Shown here piece by piece: positions 26,988-35,667 of a stretch of 37,757 nucleotides of DNA. Every line of letters starts with the position of its first letter. Position 1 is the stretch's first letter. The stretch lies in contig JADFKK010000037.1 in NCBI GenBank assembly GCA_022564995.1, forward strand, positions 1 through 37,757, in the 5' to 3' direction. Position numbers and translations under genes: made by a program. The notes beneath the pieces are model-generated. The model had not been told where the DNA came from. It was given only the letters and a program-made list of their open reading frames with translations, and did not search any database. The stretch is from Planctomycetota bacterium. GTDB lineage: Bacteria > Planctomycetota > Planctomycetia > Pirellulales > JADFKK01.

Positions 26988-29858
26988 CTACTTTTGTTTC
27001 TTTGCCGCTAAGCCACCAAGCTCGGTGGCGATGTCTTGTAAACTCTTGGGCCATTGACCAAACTCGACGCTCATGGAGCCTTCAATCTCCGGTTTAGCGA
27101 TCCCTTCGACCAACTCAGCGGTCGGTTGGGCGTAAACGAACGAGACCTTCTGCTGGCCATAGGTCTCGGCCAAACTCTTGGCGTAGGCACCCAGGGCCGG
27201 AGCGTATCTTGAAACATCTTCGTCGATGTTGTCCTTGCCCGGTATCCAGGCCACGCCGCGAACGGCAAACGGGGTCAAGGGGCTGATACAAAAATTGTAA
27301 GTGTGGGTTGCCGTCTCGGTGCGGCTGACCCATTGGTTGTAATAGGGCTGCGGGAAGGCCGGCGCACTCTCCGCCAGATCCGTCGGTAGTTCTTTGCCGG
27401 CTTTCAGAATTTCGGCGACGTCGCGATTGTACTGCTTAACGGTTTCGATGTATTTGACGACCGCCGCTTTGCAGGCGTCGGTGTTGGGATAAGCAAGATT
27501 GAGATTCTCGCGATCTTTCTCGAAGCCGGCAGCAGTTTGCATGGCCGCATAGGAAATCCAGGTGAGCGGCGGGTTTTCGGAACCCAAGGTGACGATGCCG
27601 ACCGGCACGTTGGGCTGCTGAACCTTCGAGGCGAAATAGTAGGCCGCCACGGAAGGTGCGGTTTCGGCCTGGTCGAAGTCGGCGTTCTGCCACGAAGCCA
27701 CGTACTTGCCTCCGCCGATTTCCATTCTTAACTTTCGCGGCGTCCGGAAGCGCCGAGCCTTGGTTTTGATGCGGAACTCACGAACCAAAGGCAGGCCCTT
27801 GAGCGAGATCTGCTCTCCCTTATTCGCTCGGATGACTTCACGGTCTAAGTTACGTGTGCCCGTCAAGATCCAGACATCGCCGACGAGAACGTCCTTGATG
27901 GTCTTGGTTACGCCGTCGTTGCAGATGATCTTAAGATCGCGCGCTTTGCCGGAGGCAGGCATGGGGTCGAGCGTGACGAGCCATCGTTCGTACTCGCCAA
28001 CCATGGTTTTTTTGCTCTGATCGCCAAACACGACCGTGATCTCGGTGCCGGGAATGCCGTGTCCCCAAACGGGAACGGGAAGATCGCGTTGAATGACCGC
28101 ACGATCGCGAAAGAGCGTCGAGGGTAGCAAATACGTTTTCTTGCCCCATTTCCTCTCGGCTTCGGCCTTTTCGGCTGCGACGATGACGGGATCGTCTTCT
28201 TTGAAAAGCTGCTTGCCATCGAAGTAGGCAAAGGCAATTGCCGGCAATCCGGCGCGATTGTAGAGGTTCGCGCCCATCGGCGTGGCGCTGTAGGCATATT
28301 GCACACCGACCGGATTGGGCACGGCCTTCGACGTGACGACAACCTCGTTGCCGACGATCACCGCTTCGGCGGCGTGCCAAACCTTGTCCTTACCGGCAAG
28401 CCGGAAATGCTTGAGCTTTTCGCCCTTGGTTTCTCGGGCCGGTTCAACATAAGCCGACGGATTCTTGGAATAGTCCGCCTGCATGCCCTTGCTTGCGACC
28501 ATCAGACCTCCGCCGGGGCCGCGCTGTTCAAACTGAACGCGAACCTGGTTGCCTTCGATGCGGTGTGACTTATAGATCGGGCCGCTGTAGGCGATGTCTT
28601 TGCCGTATTGATGGGCCAGGGCCCAACGGGCGAGACGCTTGCCGGGATCGAGCTTGTTGTAGTAGTGAATGCCCGTGGGGCGAGCCGAATTTAGGTCGTG
28701 CTGGGGAACCATGCCGACGTGCTTGGCCTTCATGAAGAACAAAGTCTGGGCTTCGCGAAGATCGGCAAAGCCGACGTGGTCGGGATCGGGTTCGCCGTAA
28801 GATTGCTGCTGGGTGAAATAGAAAGGAAGATCGGGACGGCCCCAATTTTTTCGCCAACCGCTTATCAGGGCCTCCAGCTTCGCGGCATAGATCTTGCCGT
28901 CGTTGCCGTTGCTGGTTCCCTGGCACCAGATGGCGCCGCGAATCGCGTAGGGAACCAGCGGCGCGATCTTGAAGTTGTACATCCGCGAGCCGCCCTTCCA
29001 CTCCTCGGTAATACCCGGCAAGGTCGGCCTGCGCAGTGCCGTGCCGCCCCGGTTGATGATCCTCGCACTTTCTTTCTGCCACGTCCTCAGGTCATCGAAG
29101 TATTTTTCATAGGCTTGTTTGCTCTCGGCGGTCGTTGGGTCGCTTTGCCTGATCTTGGTCGCAATCTCCTGAAGTTTGGGGTGCGAGGCAAAGCCCTCCT
29201 GCGCCGTCCAAGTTTCGATCGGCGTCGCGCCGTGGGTGCTGCGGAGAATACCGATCGGAACCTTCAATTCCTCGTAAAGCGTCCAGGCGAAGGCGAGCGA
29301 GAGGGCGGAGAAATTTCCCGCTTGCTTAGAACTCTTCCAGCCGCCCTGGGAGGTTACACGACTGCGGAGGAACAAGGCCGAACCCATATCCGCATTGTAT
29401 TCGCGAACCGGGATCTCTTCCTTCGACCTTTGCAGCGCGTTGGCCAAGTCTCGACACATGCTCTTGCCGGCAACCCAATCCATGTTGGACTGACCGGAGG
29501 AAAACCAAACCTCGCCGACCAGCACGCCAGTGCGGGTGATGATTTCTCCCGACGCGCTCTTGACCGTGAGATTGCGCTCGTCAAGCGAAGCTTTCAGCGG
29601 ATCGAGCTTCACCATCCACTTGCCGTTCTCGTCGGCGGTCGCGGCTTTGCTTTGGCCGGCAAAGACCACGGTGACCTTATTGCCCGGCTTCACCCAACCC
29701 CAGACCGGAACCTGCATCTCGCGCTGCAGAATCATGTCATTGAGAAAGGGCGAGCCCAGTTCGAGCGGGACGGGCCCCGCTGCTTTCACGGCAAACGGCG
29801 ACAACAGCAGAGCCGCAACCAGAATTGCGGCCAGTTGTGATCCAGATTTTCGCATCAT
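26988..29858 (-). CDS. Secreted tandem sialate O-acetylesterase-like protein, second half degenerate
   Basis: A 956-residue protein. The ATG at 29858 is chosen because GAGGAG lies 9 nt upstream and it gives a clean signal peptide (AAILVAALLLSPFAVKAAG); a longer frame would run into the preceding gene. Two sialate-O-acetylesterase-like halves follow. Each begins with an Ig-like segment (VILQRE.VPVWG-type; MILQREMQVPVWGW and VIQRDLPVPVWGHG). The first half has SSGQSNMDW (Ser124) and WCQGTSNG. The second has LTGTRNLD (Arg669 in place of the Ser) and WIPGKDN, so it cannot be a normal esterase. In the first half the usual DIH motif reads GIH. It sits 53 bp after the 1214-residue gene and is probably in its operon. 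Confidence 0.88.
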   Translation of the reverse strand: MMRKSGSQLAAILVAALLLSPFAVKAAGPVPLELGSPFLNDMILQREMQVPVWGWVKPGNKVTVVFAGQSKAATADENGKWMVKLDPLKASLDERNLTVKSASGEIITRTGVLVGEVWFSSGQSNMDWVAGKSMCRDLANALQRSKEEIPVREYNADMGSALFLRSRVTSQGGWKSSKQAGNFSALSLAFAWTLYEELKVPIGILRSTHGATPIETWTAQEGFASHPKLQEIATKIRQSDPTTAESKQAYEKYFDDLRTWQKESARIINRGGTALRRPTLPGITEEWKGGSRMYNFKIAPLVPYAIRGAIWCQGTSNGNDGKIYAAKLEALISGWRKNWGRPDLPFYFTQQQSYGEPDPDHVGFADLREAQTLFFMKAKHVGMVPQHDLNSARPTGIHYYNKLDPGKRLARWALAHQYGKDIAYSGPIYKSHRIEGNQVRVQFEQRGPGGGLMVASKGMQADYSKNPSAYVEPARETKGEKLKHFRLAGKDKVWHAAEAVIVGNEVVVTSKAVPNPVGVQYAYSATPMGANLYNRAGLPAIAFAYFDGKQLFKEDDPVIVAAEKAEAERKWGKKTYLLPSTLFRDRAVIQRDLPVPVWGHGIPGTEITVVFGDQSKKTMVGEYERWLVTLDPMPASGKARDLKIICNDGVTKTIKDVLVGDVWILTGTRNLDREVIRANKGEQISLKGLPLVREFRIKTKARRFRTPRKLRMEIGGGKYVASWQNADFDQAETAPSVAAYYFASKVQQPNVPVGIVTLGSENPPLTWISYAAMQTAAGFEKDRENLNLAYPNTDACKAAVVKYIETVKQYNRDVAEILKAGKELPTDLAESAPAFPQPYYNQWVSRTETATHTYNFCISPLTPFAVRGVAWIPGKDNIDEDVSRYAPALGAYAKSLAETYGQQKVSFVYAQPTAELVEGIAKPEIEGSMSVEFGQWPKSLQDIATELGGLAAKKQK

Positions 29859-29911
29859 CGATACTGTCTCCTCTTTGATAACCATTCGGCTCTTTCGTCT
29901 CACCTGAATTA

Positions 29912-32900
29912 TCACTTCCCGGCCCGTTTCATCACACACCACGGCGTTTGCCAACCCGGCTTGTTCCGCGTGCTGAATCCGCCGGCTTCGACGAACAGGT
30001 AGTCGTCGCCGCCGATCGTCTTGACGGTTAATTTCAACGCCTGGTAGCGGTCGAGATCCATCAGGGTATCGCCCGACCAGATCCGCTGCACGTTGTCGGT
30101 CCGGCCCTGCTCCTCGAAAATCAACCTGATGAACGGCGCACGACGCGGGGCCTTCTTCTTCTCAAGCGTGAACTCGTCAATCGACGGCACTTGATCGACG
30201 ATCGTCCAAGGTCCGAGAATCTTCGGGTTGGCGACGAATTTTCCGTCGTAGCGGAACTTGTCGTCCTCGCTTTGCAGCTCCGCGTTATCGGGGTCCTGCG
30301 CGGCCTGCCACGCCGACGAGAGCATGGGGACCACGGTCGCCGACTTGAATACTAAATCGTCTCCCATCGGTGGCAGTTTCTGCTCCTCGAAGTGTACGCT
30401 GATCTTACCCTGGGAAACGCTCGTGGTCGGCTTCACTTTATACTTGTCGTTGAACCGGAGGAAGGTCTTCACCGCGATGGTCACCTCCCCGCGGCGGAAA
30501 TCGTCGAAGAACTCCTTGGTGATGTACGCGCCCTTGGGCAGGCCGCCCGAGCCCCGACCGTTGCAAGTCGTCGCTTCGATCAATGGCTTGCCGCCCAAGT
30601 AGATGATGTGCCCGCCGCCGGAGCCGACGTGGTTGCCGTCGTTCACGCGCAGGCGGTAGCGGTGGCCGTCTTTCAGTCGCGGGAGTTTGAACGTCCCGCG
30701 CATGAGCAGAACTTCCTTTTCCCAGAGAGTGTTTACTTTGGTGCCGCCGTAACAGCCGGGGCCGGTGCAACCTGCGCCACATTTATGAATCGGGTGCGTC
30801 GGGAGTTTTCCCATGTAGTGGCCGAAGGGACTCTTGCCTTTCTTCCAGGCGGAGGGATCGAAGTCCGACGCGAACCAGTTCTCCATTCCCTTCGGCAAAG
30901 TCACCTCGCGGTAGCGGGTGATGAGTTGGTCAAAGGGCACCTGCTCGGCGGGAATCGGATCAAACGAATGGTAGGACCACTCGGCGTTGCGGAGGTCGGC
31001 GAACATGTGCCAGCTGTAGTCGCTTTGGCCGGCTCTCGCATAGAGGGCAGCCAAACCGTCGATCACATCCCTTGAGCCGCCGGCATATTGCGACTGCACT
31101 TCGGCGGCGGCCAGCTTCCGCAGGGCCTGCCGGTTCCTTCCGACGAACTCGGGGATCAACTCTTCGGTGATGATTGGGGCGATCGCCTTCTTGAGCTTGG
31201 GGCCGAATTGACTGGGATCCGCCCTCAGGAAAAACTCCTTGTAGGGCAGAATCTGTTGAGGAAAGCGCTGCCGAGAAATTTCGTACAGCACGTCCAATCC
31301 GCCCGGCACATCGGCCAGCGAAGCAGCGATGAACTCCAGATGGGAATCGTAGGTCGAGGCGATGTTCTGGCCGCCGGGGGCCGTTTTCACACCCGCATAG
31401 CCGGTGAAGGTTTCCTTCAGGGTCTCGGTGGCCAACTGCTGCACCGCGGGACTCCCTCCCTTGAGCTTGGCGCGAAGGCTTCCCATCAAGCCCAGGGTGA
31501 GGGCCGAGCGCTGGTTCGTTCTGACCAGCTCACCGATCGGCGGGAGCACTTTCCGGTAACACCGCTCATCCGCCACCACGGGCGTCAGCGCCGTTAGCGT
31601 GGCGTTTTGCAGCCACCAGTCCTCGTGCTTGAGGAAGGGGAGCAGGAGATCGACGTGCGGCTCGACCCAGTCGGCCGGGGCGTGGCCGATCACGTGCAGC
31701 GCGGCGTCCTTGACCCACCACGATTCCTTCGACTCCTTCAGGGAATTGATCGCCAGATCGAAGACTTCCCGGGTAAGCACTTCGGTTCGCTTTTCGCGCC
31801 GCAGGATTTCGGCGATCGCCGAGAACATGGCGCGGCGCACTCGTGGATCGTCCGCACGCAGAAACTCCATCACCAGTTCTTTCCGAACCACGCCACCGGG
31901 CTTGCGCCAACCGATGTAGCCGCTGTTGATGCCCAAAGCCTTGTTCGCGGCGACGAAGCGGATGGCGTGATCCTGGTGGTGGATGTACTGGCGCAGCAGG
32001 TCGTCGCTGACTTGGCCCGAACCGTGCAGCCGAACAATAAAAGCCCGGCTGGAGTCCTTGGCCAGGGTTTCGTGGGAAAGGTCTTGCCGCTTGCCGGCTG
32101 CGTCGGGCACGGCTTCCAGCGAGAGGAAGGTGTTGTCCGCCTCGGTTCCCCAGGGCTGCTTCGGCAGTTGGTAAGGCTTGGAGAATTTGCTGCGCGGCGC
32201 GCCGCTGATGCGGAGCGTCTTGCGCCCAATGGTGTAAGCCAACGGGTAAGCGGCACCCCAACTCACGTCGTCATAGCCCGCCCCGCCAAGGATCGCGAAC
32301 GAGCCGTCGAAGCGCCGCGAGAGGTCGTAGTGCCACTGGCGGTTGTCCATGAACTCGCGGTATTGTCGCGGCTTTTTTTCGTGCAACAAGCCCATCGCGG
32401 CGGATCGCCATATTTCGCCAATGCCGCCGCCGGTGTGACCGTGCAGCATGAAGCTCGTGGTGTAGAAGCTGGTCATGGCGCAGACGTCGCGCGCCGCGGC
32501 ATAGACCGACTTCTCACCGTCTGGAGTGAGCGAAGCCGCCGCGGCCATCGCGAAGGCCAAGTTGCCGGTCTTTCCGTTATCGACAAAGCCGACCTCCGGG
32601 CGATGGTCGCCGTAGGGATTGCCGCCGCGTCCGGCGTAACGATAAAAGTGAACCAGCGCGCCCAGGAGTGCGTGATCGGGAACGTCCGCGCCGCATTCCT
32701 TCGCCAACATCAGGAACGTCACCACCGCGGTGCCGCCCGCATTGAGATGCCCGTTGCCATAGGTAACGCTCGGGACACCGCCCCGGCCGGCCCAGCCGTC
32801 GAGATACTGGCCCTTGACCGCATTATCGACCCACCGCTGGATATTCGTCAGGACGGCTTCGTCGCCGGTGCGGAGGTAGTATTCGCAGAGCGGAATCCCA

Positions 32901-33556
32901 CCGTAGCCGAGGTACCAGGCGTATTTATGCGCCGGCGCTTTCCGTGCCCAGTCACGCACGATCTCCAGATCCTGGTCCTCGCCTGTGGAGAGCAAAAACA
33001 ACATGCCGATGCCCGCGAAGCCTTTGTTCGAACCGGGCTTGGCGAGGTAGTCCGCGAAGTTGCGTACGATCTTGTCCGACTTCGGACAATCGAGCGGCCA
33101 GGTTTTGCTGTAAGCACCAAGCACCGGAATCTTCACAACGACCTGCTCGGCTTTCGCGCCCGACTTCTCTTTGACCATGAACTTGAGCACGCCGTCACTC
33201 GCCTCGGCCGCGGCCACGATCTGACCGAGTTGGATGCGCGGGTCGATGTCGGCAAGCTTCCGGCCATTGATCGTTTCGATGATCTGACCCACCTTCAGCT
33301 TTCCGGTCTCGGCGGCTGGCGAGCCCTCCTCGATATTCTTAATTCTCATCACGAACGCGGGCTGGAGCAGGTCGATCCCCATGCCGACCGGGCCGAAGCG
33401 AGCAATGGTTTGCAGCGATTTCGTTTCACTCGGGCGGGTGGAAAAGATCCCCGGGCCCTTGTAAAAGCTCTTCGTTTTCGCCTTCTCCGCGGCGCCGGCG
33501 CCGGCACAAGCCAGAAGCATCGATAATGCCAGGCTGATTCGTAGTTCTTGTCGCAT
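29912..33556 (-). CDS. Large secreted PDZ and helical-repeat protein, DUF6288-like
   Basis: A 1214-residue exported protein (signal peptide to about residue 22, ending GAGAA). Residues about 65-140 are a PDZ-like domain (EEGSPAAETGKLKVGQIIETINGRKL). Residues about 160-480 form a long helical region with an alpha/alpha-barrel look (GNGHLNAGGTAVVTFLMLAKECG, HTGGGIGEIWRSAAMGLL). HEAT-like repeats follow to about 750. From about 880 to 1075 comes the module shared with the esterase at 24077, here with a cysteine-rich loop (HKCGAGCTGPGCYGG), then a final beta-rich end. I recall this family as DUF6288; the name is from memory. It likely acts on extracellular polymers together with the neighbouring esterases; no catalytic residues are identified. 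Confidence 0.8.
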   Translation of the reverse strand: MRQELRISLALSMLLACAGAGAAEKAKTKSFYKGPGIFSTRPSETKSLQTIARFGPVGMGIDLLQPAFVMRIKNIEEGSPAAETGKLKVGQIIETINGRKLADIDPRIQLGQIVAAAEASDGVLKFMVKEKSGAKAEQVVVKIPVLGAYSKTWPLDCPKSDKIVRNFADYLAKPGSNKGFAGIGMLFLLSTGEDQDLEIVRDWARKAPAHKYAWYLGYGGIPLCEYYLRTGDEAVLTNIQRWVDNAVKGQYLDGWAGRGGVPSVTYGNGHLNAGGTAVVTFLMLAKECGADVPDHALLGALVHFYRYAGRGGNPYGDHRPEVGFVDNGKTGNLAFAMAAAASLTPDGEKSVYAAARDVCAMTSFYTTSFMLHGHTGGGIGEIWRSAAMGLLHEKKPRQYREFMDNRQWHYDLSRRFDGSFAILGGAGYDDVSWGAAYPLAYTIGRKTLRISGAPRSKFSKPYQLPKQPWGTEADNTFLSLEAVPDAAGKRQDLSHETLAKDSSRAFIVRLHGSGQVSDDLLRQYIHHQDHAIRFVAANKALGINSGYIGWRKPGGVVRKELVMEFLRADDPRVRRAMFSAIAEILRREKRTEVLTREVFDLAINSLKESKESWWVKDAALHVIGHAPADWVEPHVDLLLPFLKHEDWWLQNATLTALTPVVADERCYRKVLPPIGELVRTNQRSALTLGLMGSLRAKLKGGSPAVQQLATETLKETFTGYAGVKTAPGGQNIASTYDSHLEFIAASLADVPGGLDVLYEISRQRFPQQILPYKEFFLRADPSQFGPKLKKAIAPIITEELIPEFVGRNRQALRKLAAAEVQSQYAGGSRDVIDGLAALYARAGQSDYSWHMFADLRNAEWSYHSFDPIPAEQVPFDQLITRYREVTLPKGMENWFASDFDPSAWKKGKSPFGHYMGKLPTHPIHKCGAGCTGPGCYGGTKVNTLWEKEVLLMRGTFKLPRLKDGHRYRLRVNDGNHVGSGGGHIIYLGGKPLIEATTCNGRGSGGLPKGAYITKEFFDDFRRGEVTIAVKTFLRFNDKYKVKPTTSVSQGKISVHFEEQKLPPMGDDLVFKSATVVPMLSSAWQAAQDPDNAELQSEDDKFRYDGKFVANPKILGPWTIVDQVPSIDEFTLEKKKAPRRAPFIRLIFEEQGRTDNVQRIWSGDTLMDLDRYQALKLTVKTIGGDDYLFVEAGGFSTRNKPGWQTPWCVMKRAGK

Positions 33557-33643
33557 CTTATGAGCTCTGTTCTTGAGTTCGCGGGTACGGTGATTGTTAT
33601 GTTGGTCTGTGTCTCAAGTGCCTTGTCAATGCTTGAATTCAGA

Positions 33644-33710
33644 ATCAGCCGCGGGGCGCAAGCCCCCGGTTGGTGCGACGGTAACCGGGGGCTAACGCCC
33701 CGCGGCTGAT
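33644..33710. repeat. 28-bp inverted repeat just after the YdjY-like gene
   Basis: Arms 33644-33671 and 33683-33710 pair with two mismatches around an 11-nt loop. It begins 1-2 nt beyond the stop codon of the minus-strand YdjY-like gene and would form a very stable hairpin at the end of its mRNA. It has no T-run. The GC-rich text resembles dispersed planctomycete repeats. Confidence 0.9.
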
Positions 33711-33711
33711 G

Positions 33712-34542
33712 TCATTTCTCGGGTAACGTCTTGCCGGTTTTCGGGGCCGGCTTGACCTGGGGGCGAAGACGGAGTGTCACCTTCGAGCCGACCTTGGGAA
33801 GTTTGCGGGCATCGACCTGCCACATCAGCGAATCGTTGCCCTTGGCGTAAACGCCCGGCAGGCAGAGCAATTCGTCGCCAAAGGTTACGATGGAGATCAC
33901 GTTTCCGCTCTGGTCGGCCAGGTATTTGCGCGGGCCGGGGCCGGCGCCGCGGAGATGCGATCCGGCAAAGAGAAACGTGCTGGGAAATTTGACGTCCTTT
34001 TTGGCGTCACCACCGTCAGCGTCATCCTGCTCATCCGGGCTCTTACCGGATCGGCTGACGAAATCGCTGATCGGATGCTCGACCATCTTACCGTCCGAGT
34101 TTTTGAACACCAGATACACGTCGACGGGATCACCTTTCGGAGGAACATTGATCCATCGCTTTTTCTGTTCACCGACAACTTTGCGCATCGCCGGGTTGCC
34201 GTTGTTGGCGCCGAGCAGCAGCAACGCCGCGTGGATGTGCATCGGCCTGGCCGTTACCGCCACGATCGACTCGTGCTCCTTGCTGTCTTTTGTGCAAGCG
34301 ATCAGCTCGAGGAACCCTCGATCGAGACAGATCGCACTCTCGATGTCGACACACCGCTCTCGGAAGTTGATTACCATTCCGGGCAGCTTCACATTCTTGC
34401 CCCCGGACTTGGCGGCAATCTTCCCAGGCTTCGGCTCTTCGCCCGGCGCAGGTTCGGCTCCCCCGCTCGCGCTAGAGAACAGCGTCAGCGCCATCGCGAA
34501 GATCGCGGCGCATAGCAATCGTGTTCTGCTGCGCGGCGTCAT
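33712..34542 (-). CDS. Secreted YdjY-domain protein
   Basis: A 276-residue exported protein. The ATG at 34542 is preferred: GGAGA lies 8 nt upstream and the next residues form a signal peptide (RTRLLCAAIFAMALTLFSSASGGA). A 69-codon upstream extension is rich in Arg/His/Pro and not protein-like. The core matches the YdjY domain: a start like LPGMVINFRERCVDIESAICLDRGFLELIAC, then KEHESIVAVTARPMHIHAALLLLGANNGNP. A C-terminal part (TFLFAGSHLRG..GNVISIVTFGDELLCLPG) extends it. The domain's function is not known. It is first in the minus-strand secreted cluster but separated from the next gene by a stable hairpin, so it may be transcribed alone. Confidence 0.83.
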   Translation of the reverse strand: MTPRSRTRLLCAAIFAMALTLFSSASGGAEPAPGEEPKPGKIAAKSGGKNVKLPGMVINFRERCVDIESAICLDRGFLELIACTKDSKEHESIVAVTARPMHIHAALLLLGANNGNPAMRKVVGEQKKRWINVPPKGDPVDVYLVFKNSDGKMVEHPISDFVSRSGKSPDEQDDADGGDAKKDVKFPSTFLFAGSHLRGAGPGPRKYLADQSGNVISIVTFGDELLCLPGVYAKGNDSLMWQVDARKLPKVGSKVTLRLRPQVKPAPKTGKTLPEK

Positions 34543-35205
34543 AGGATGTCTCCAGTGGGCGGGAGTTTGTGTTTCACTTTGGGCGGCGGGCCGACCGTTA
34601 CTCTCGCAAACACAAACTGCTGGTGGGTAGGTGCTTCCGATTATATCAAACGACAACCTTGTTTGCGGGAAGAAAGCCACTGTTTTGCGGACACCTCGGT
34701 GATGCGCGGGTCGAAACCTCAGTCGGAAACGTGAAAAAACTCGGCCCACCGTGAAAACAGGTGTTCATCAACTGCATGGACGAGCCGTGCCAGAAATGGT
34801 CGACAATTCCCGGGATACTATCGAGATCGATCACACGGCGTCAGTCAGTTTCGCGGAGCTGCACGATTCCAACAGCCGCGGTACGTGAAGGCACTGGCGG
34901 ATTCTGAAATCTCCGCATTCGGTTTTCATTCGCCGGCGCAGTAACTGGCCGTCTTCTCAGGCTGCTTCCGCAGCCGCAGCGTCATGCTCCCGACGGTGTC
35001 CACCGCGCTTGGTCAGTGGGACTTGTTCGTTTTCGTCCTGCTCCACTCGCGGAGCGGCGTGTTTTTTTGAACACGGCCGCCACGCCGGGCGGTCCCAATC
35101 AGACAGGAGACCGTTCGAGTTTCTCGAAGAGCATCCGATCATTCGCAACTTGTCGCAGTACGCAGACATCATCCGCGTCGATTTTAGAAAGGAAGCTACC
35201 CGATC
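34543..35205. other. 663-bp spacer, no supported gene
   Basis: Only short frames without domain or ribosome site are seen. The right part (about 35000-35205) runs up to the istB remnant and may hold decayed insertion-sequence DNA; a short frame there ending EEHPIIRNLSQYADIIRV could be a relic of istA, but I cannot show that. Confidence 0.5.
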
Positions 35206-35611
35206 ATGAATGAAACGCTTTTAACCGCGCTGCGCAAGCTGCGTCTTTCGGGCCTGGCCGAAACGCTTGACGTGCGTCTGCACGAGGCCAGCGGCAACCG
35301 TCTCAGCCATGCTGAGTTTCTGGAACTGATTCTTCAAGATGAGATGCTCGTGCGGCGGCAACGCGCGATGCGATGGAAGGTCACGCGCGACCATGATGAC
35401 CACGAATCGGCCGATCGAAGACTGGGGCAAGCTGCTGGGCGACGTCGCCACGGCGACGGCCATTCTGGACCGCTTCCTGCACCACTCCGAGATCATCACC
35501 ATCACCGGCAAAAGCTATCGTCTGCACAGCCGGCGAGAAGATTCAAAACCAGCCAAAGCGCCCCCCGGGTCCGATGCCGAACAACAGAGTGGGCTCCCCA
35601 ACAAGGACTAA
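35206..35611 (+). pseudogene. istB: IS21-family istB remnant with internal deletion
   Basis: The first ~55 codons (MNETLLTALRKLRLSGLAETLDV.., HAEFLELILQDEMLVRR) are the N-terminus of an IS21-type ATP-binding helper. From about 35385, in the +2 frame relative to the start, the sequence encodes the helper's C-terminus (MMTTNRPIEDWGKLLGDV.TATAILDRFLHH..ITGKSYRL) up to the TAA at 35609-35611. The whole ATPase centre (about 150 residues with both Walker motifs) is missing and the two ends are joined out of frame. No istA is present. GAAAGGAAG precedes the ATG, so the truncated frame may still be translated. Confidence 0.88.
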
Positions 35612-35667
35612 AACCACCGTCAACCCTGGTTTTGGTGGGCGCTTACGACCAGCCCGCCAGTGATGAC

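Noticed and set aside
31607..33526. 639-codon plus-strand open frame across the large PDZ protein gene
   Set aside because: It has no domain pattern and is explained by codon bias on the other strand, where signal peptide, PDZ and shared module are visible.
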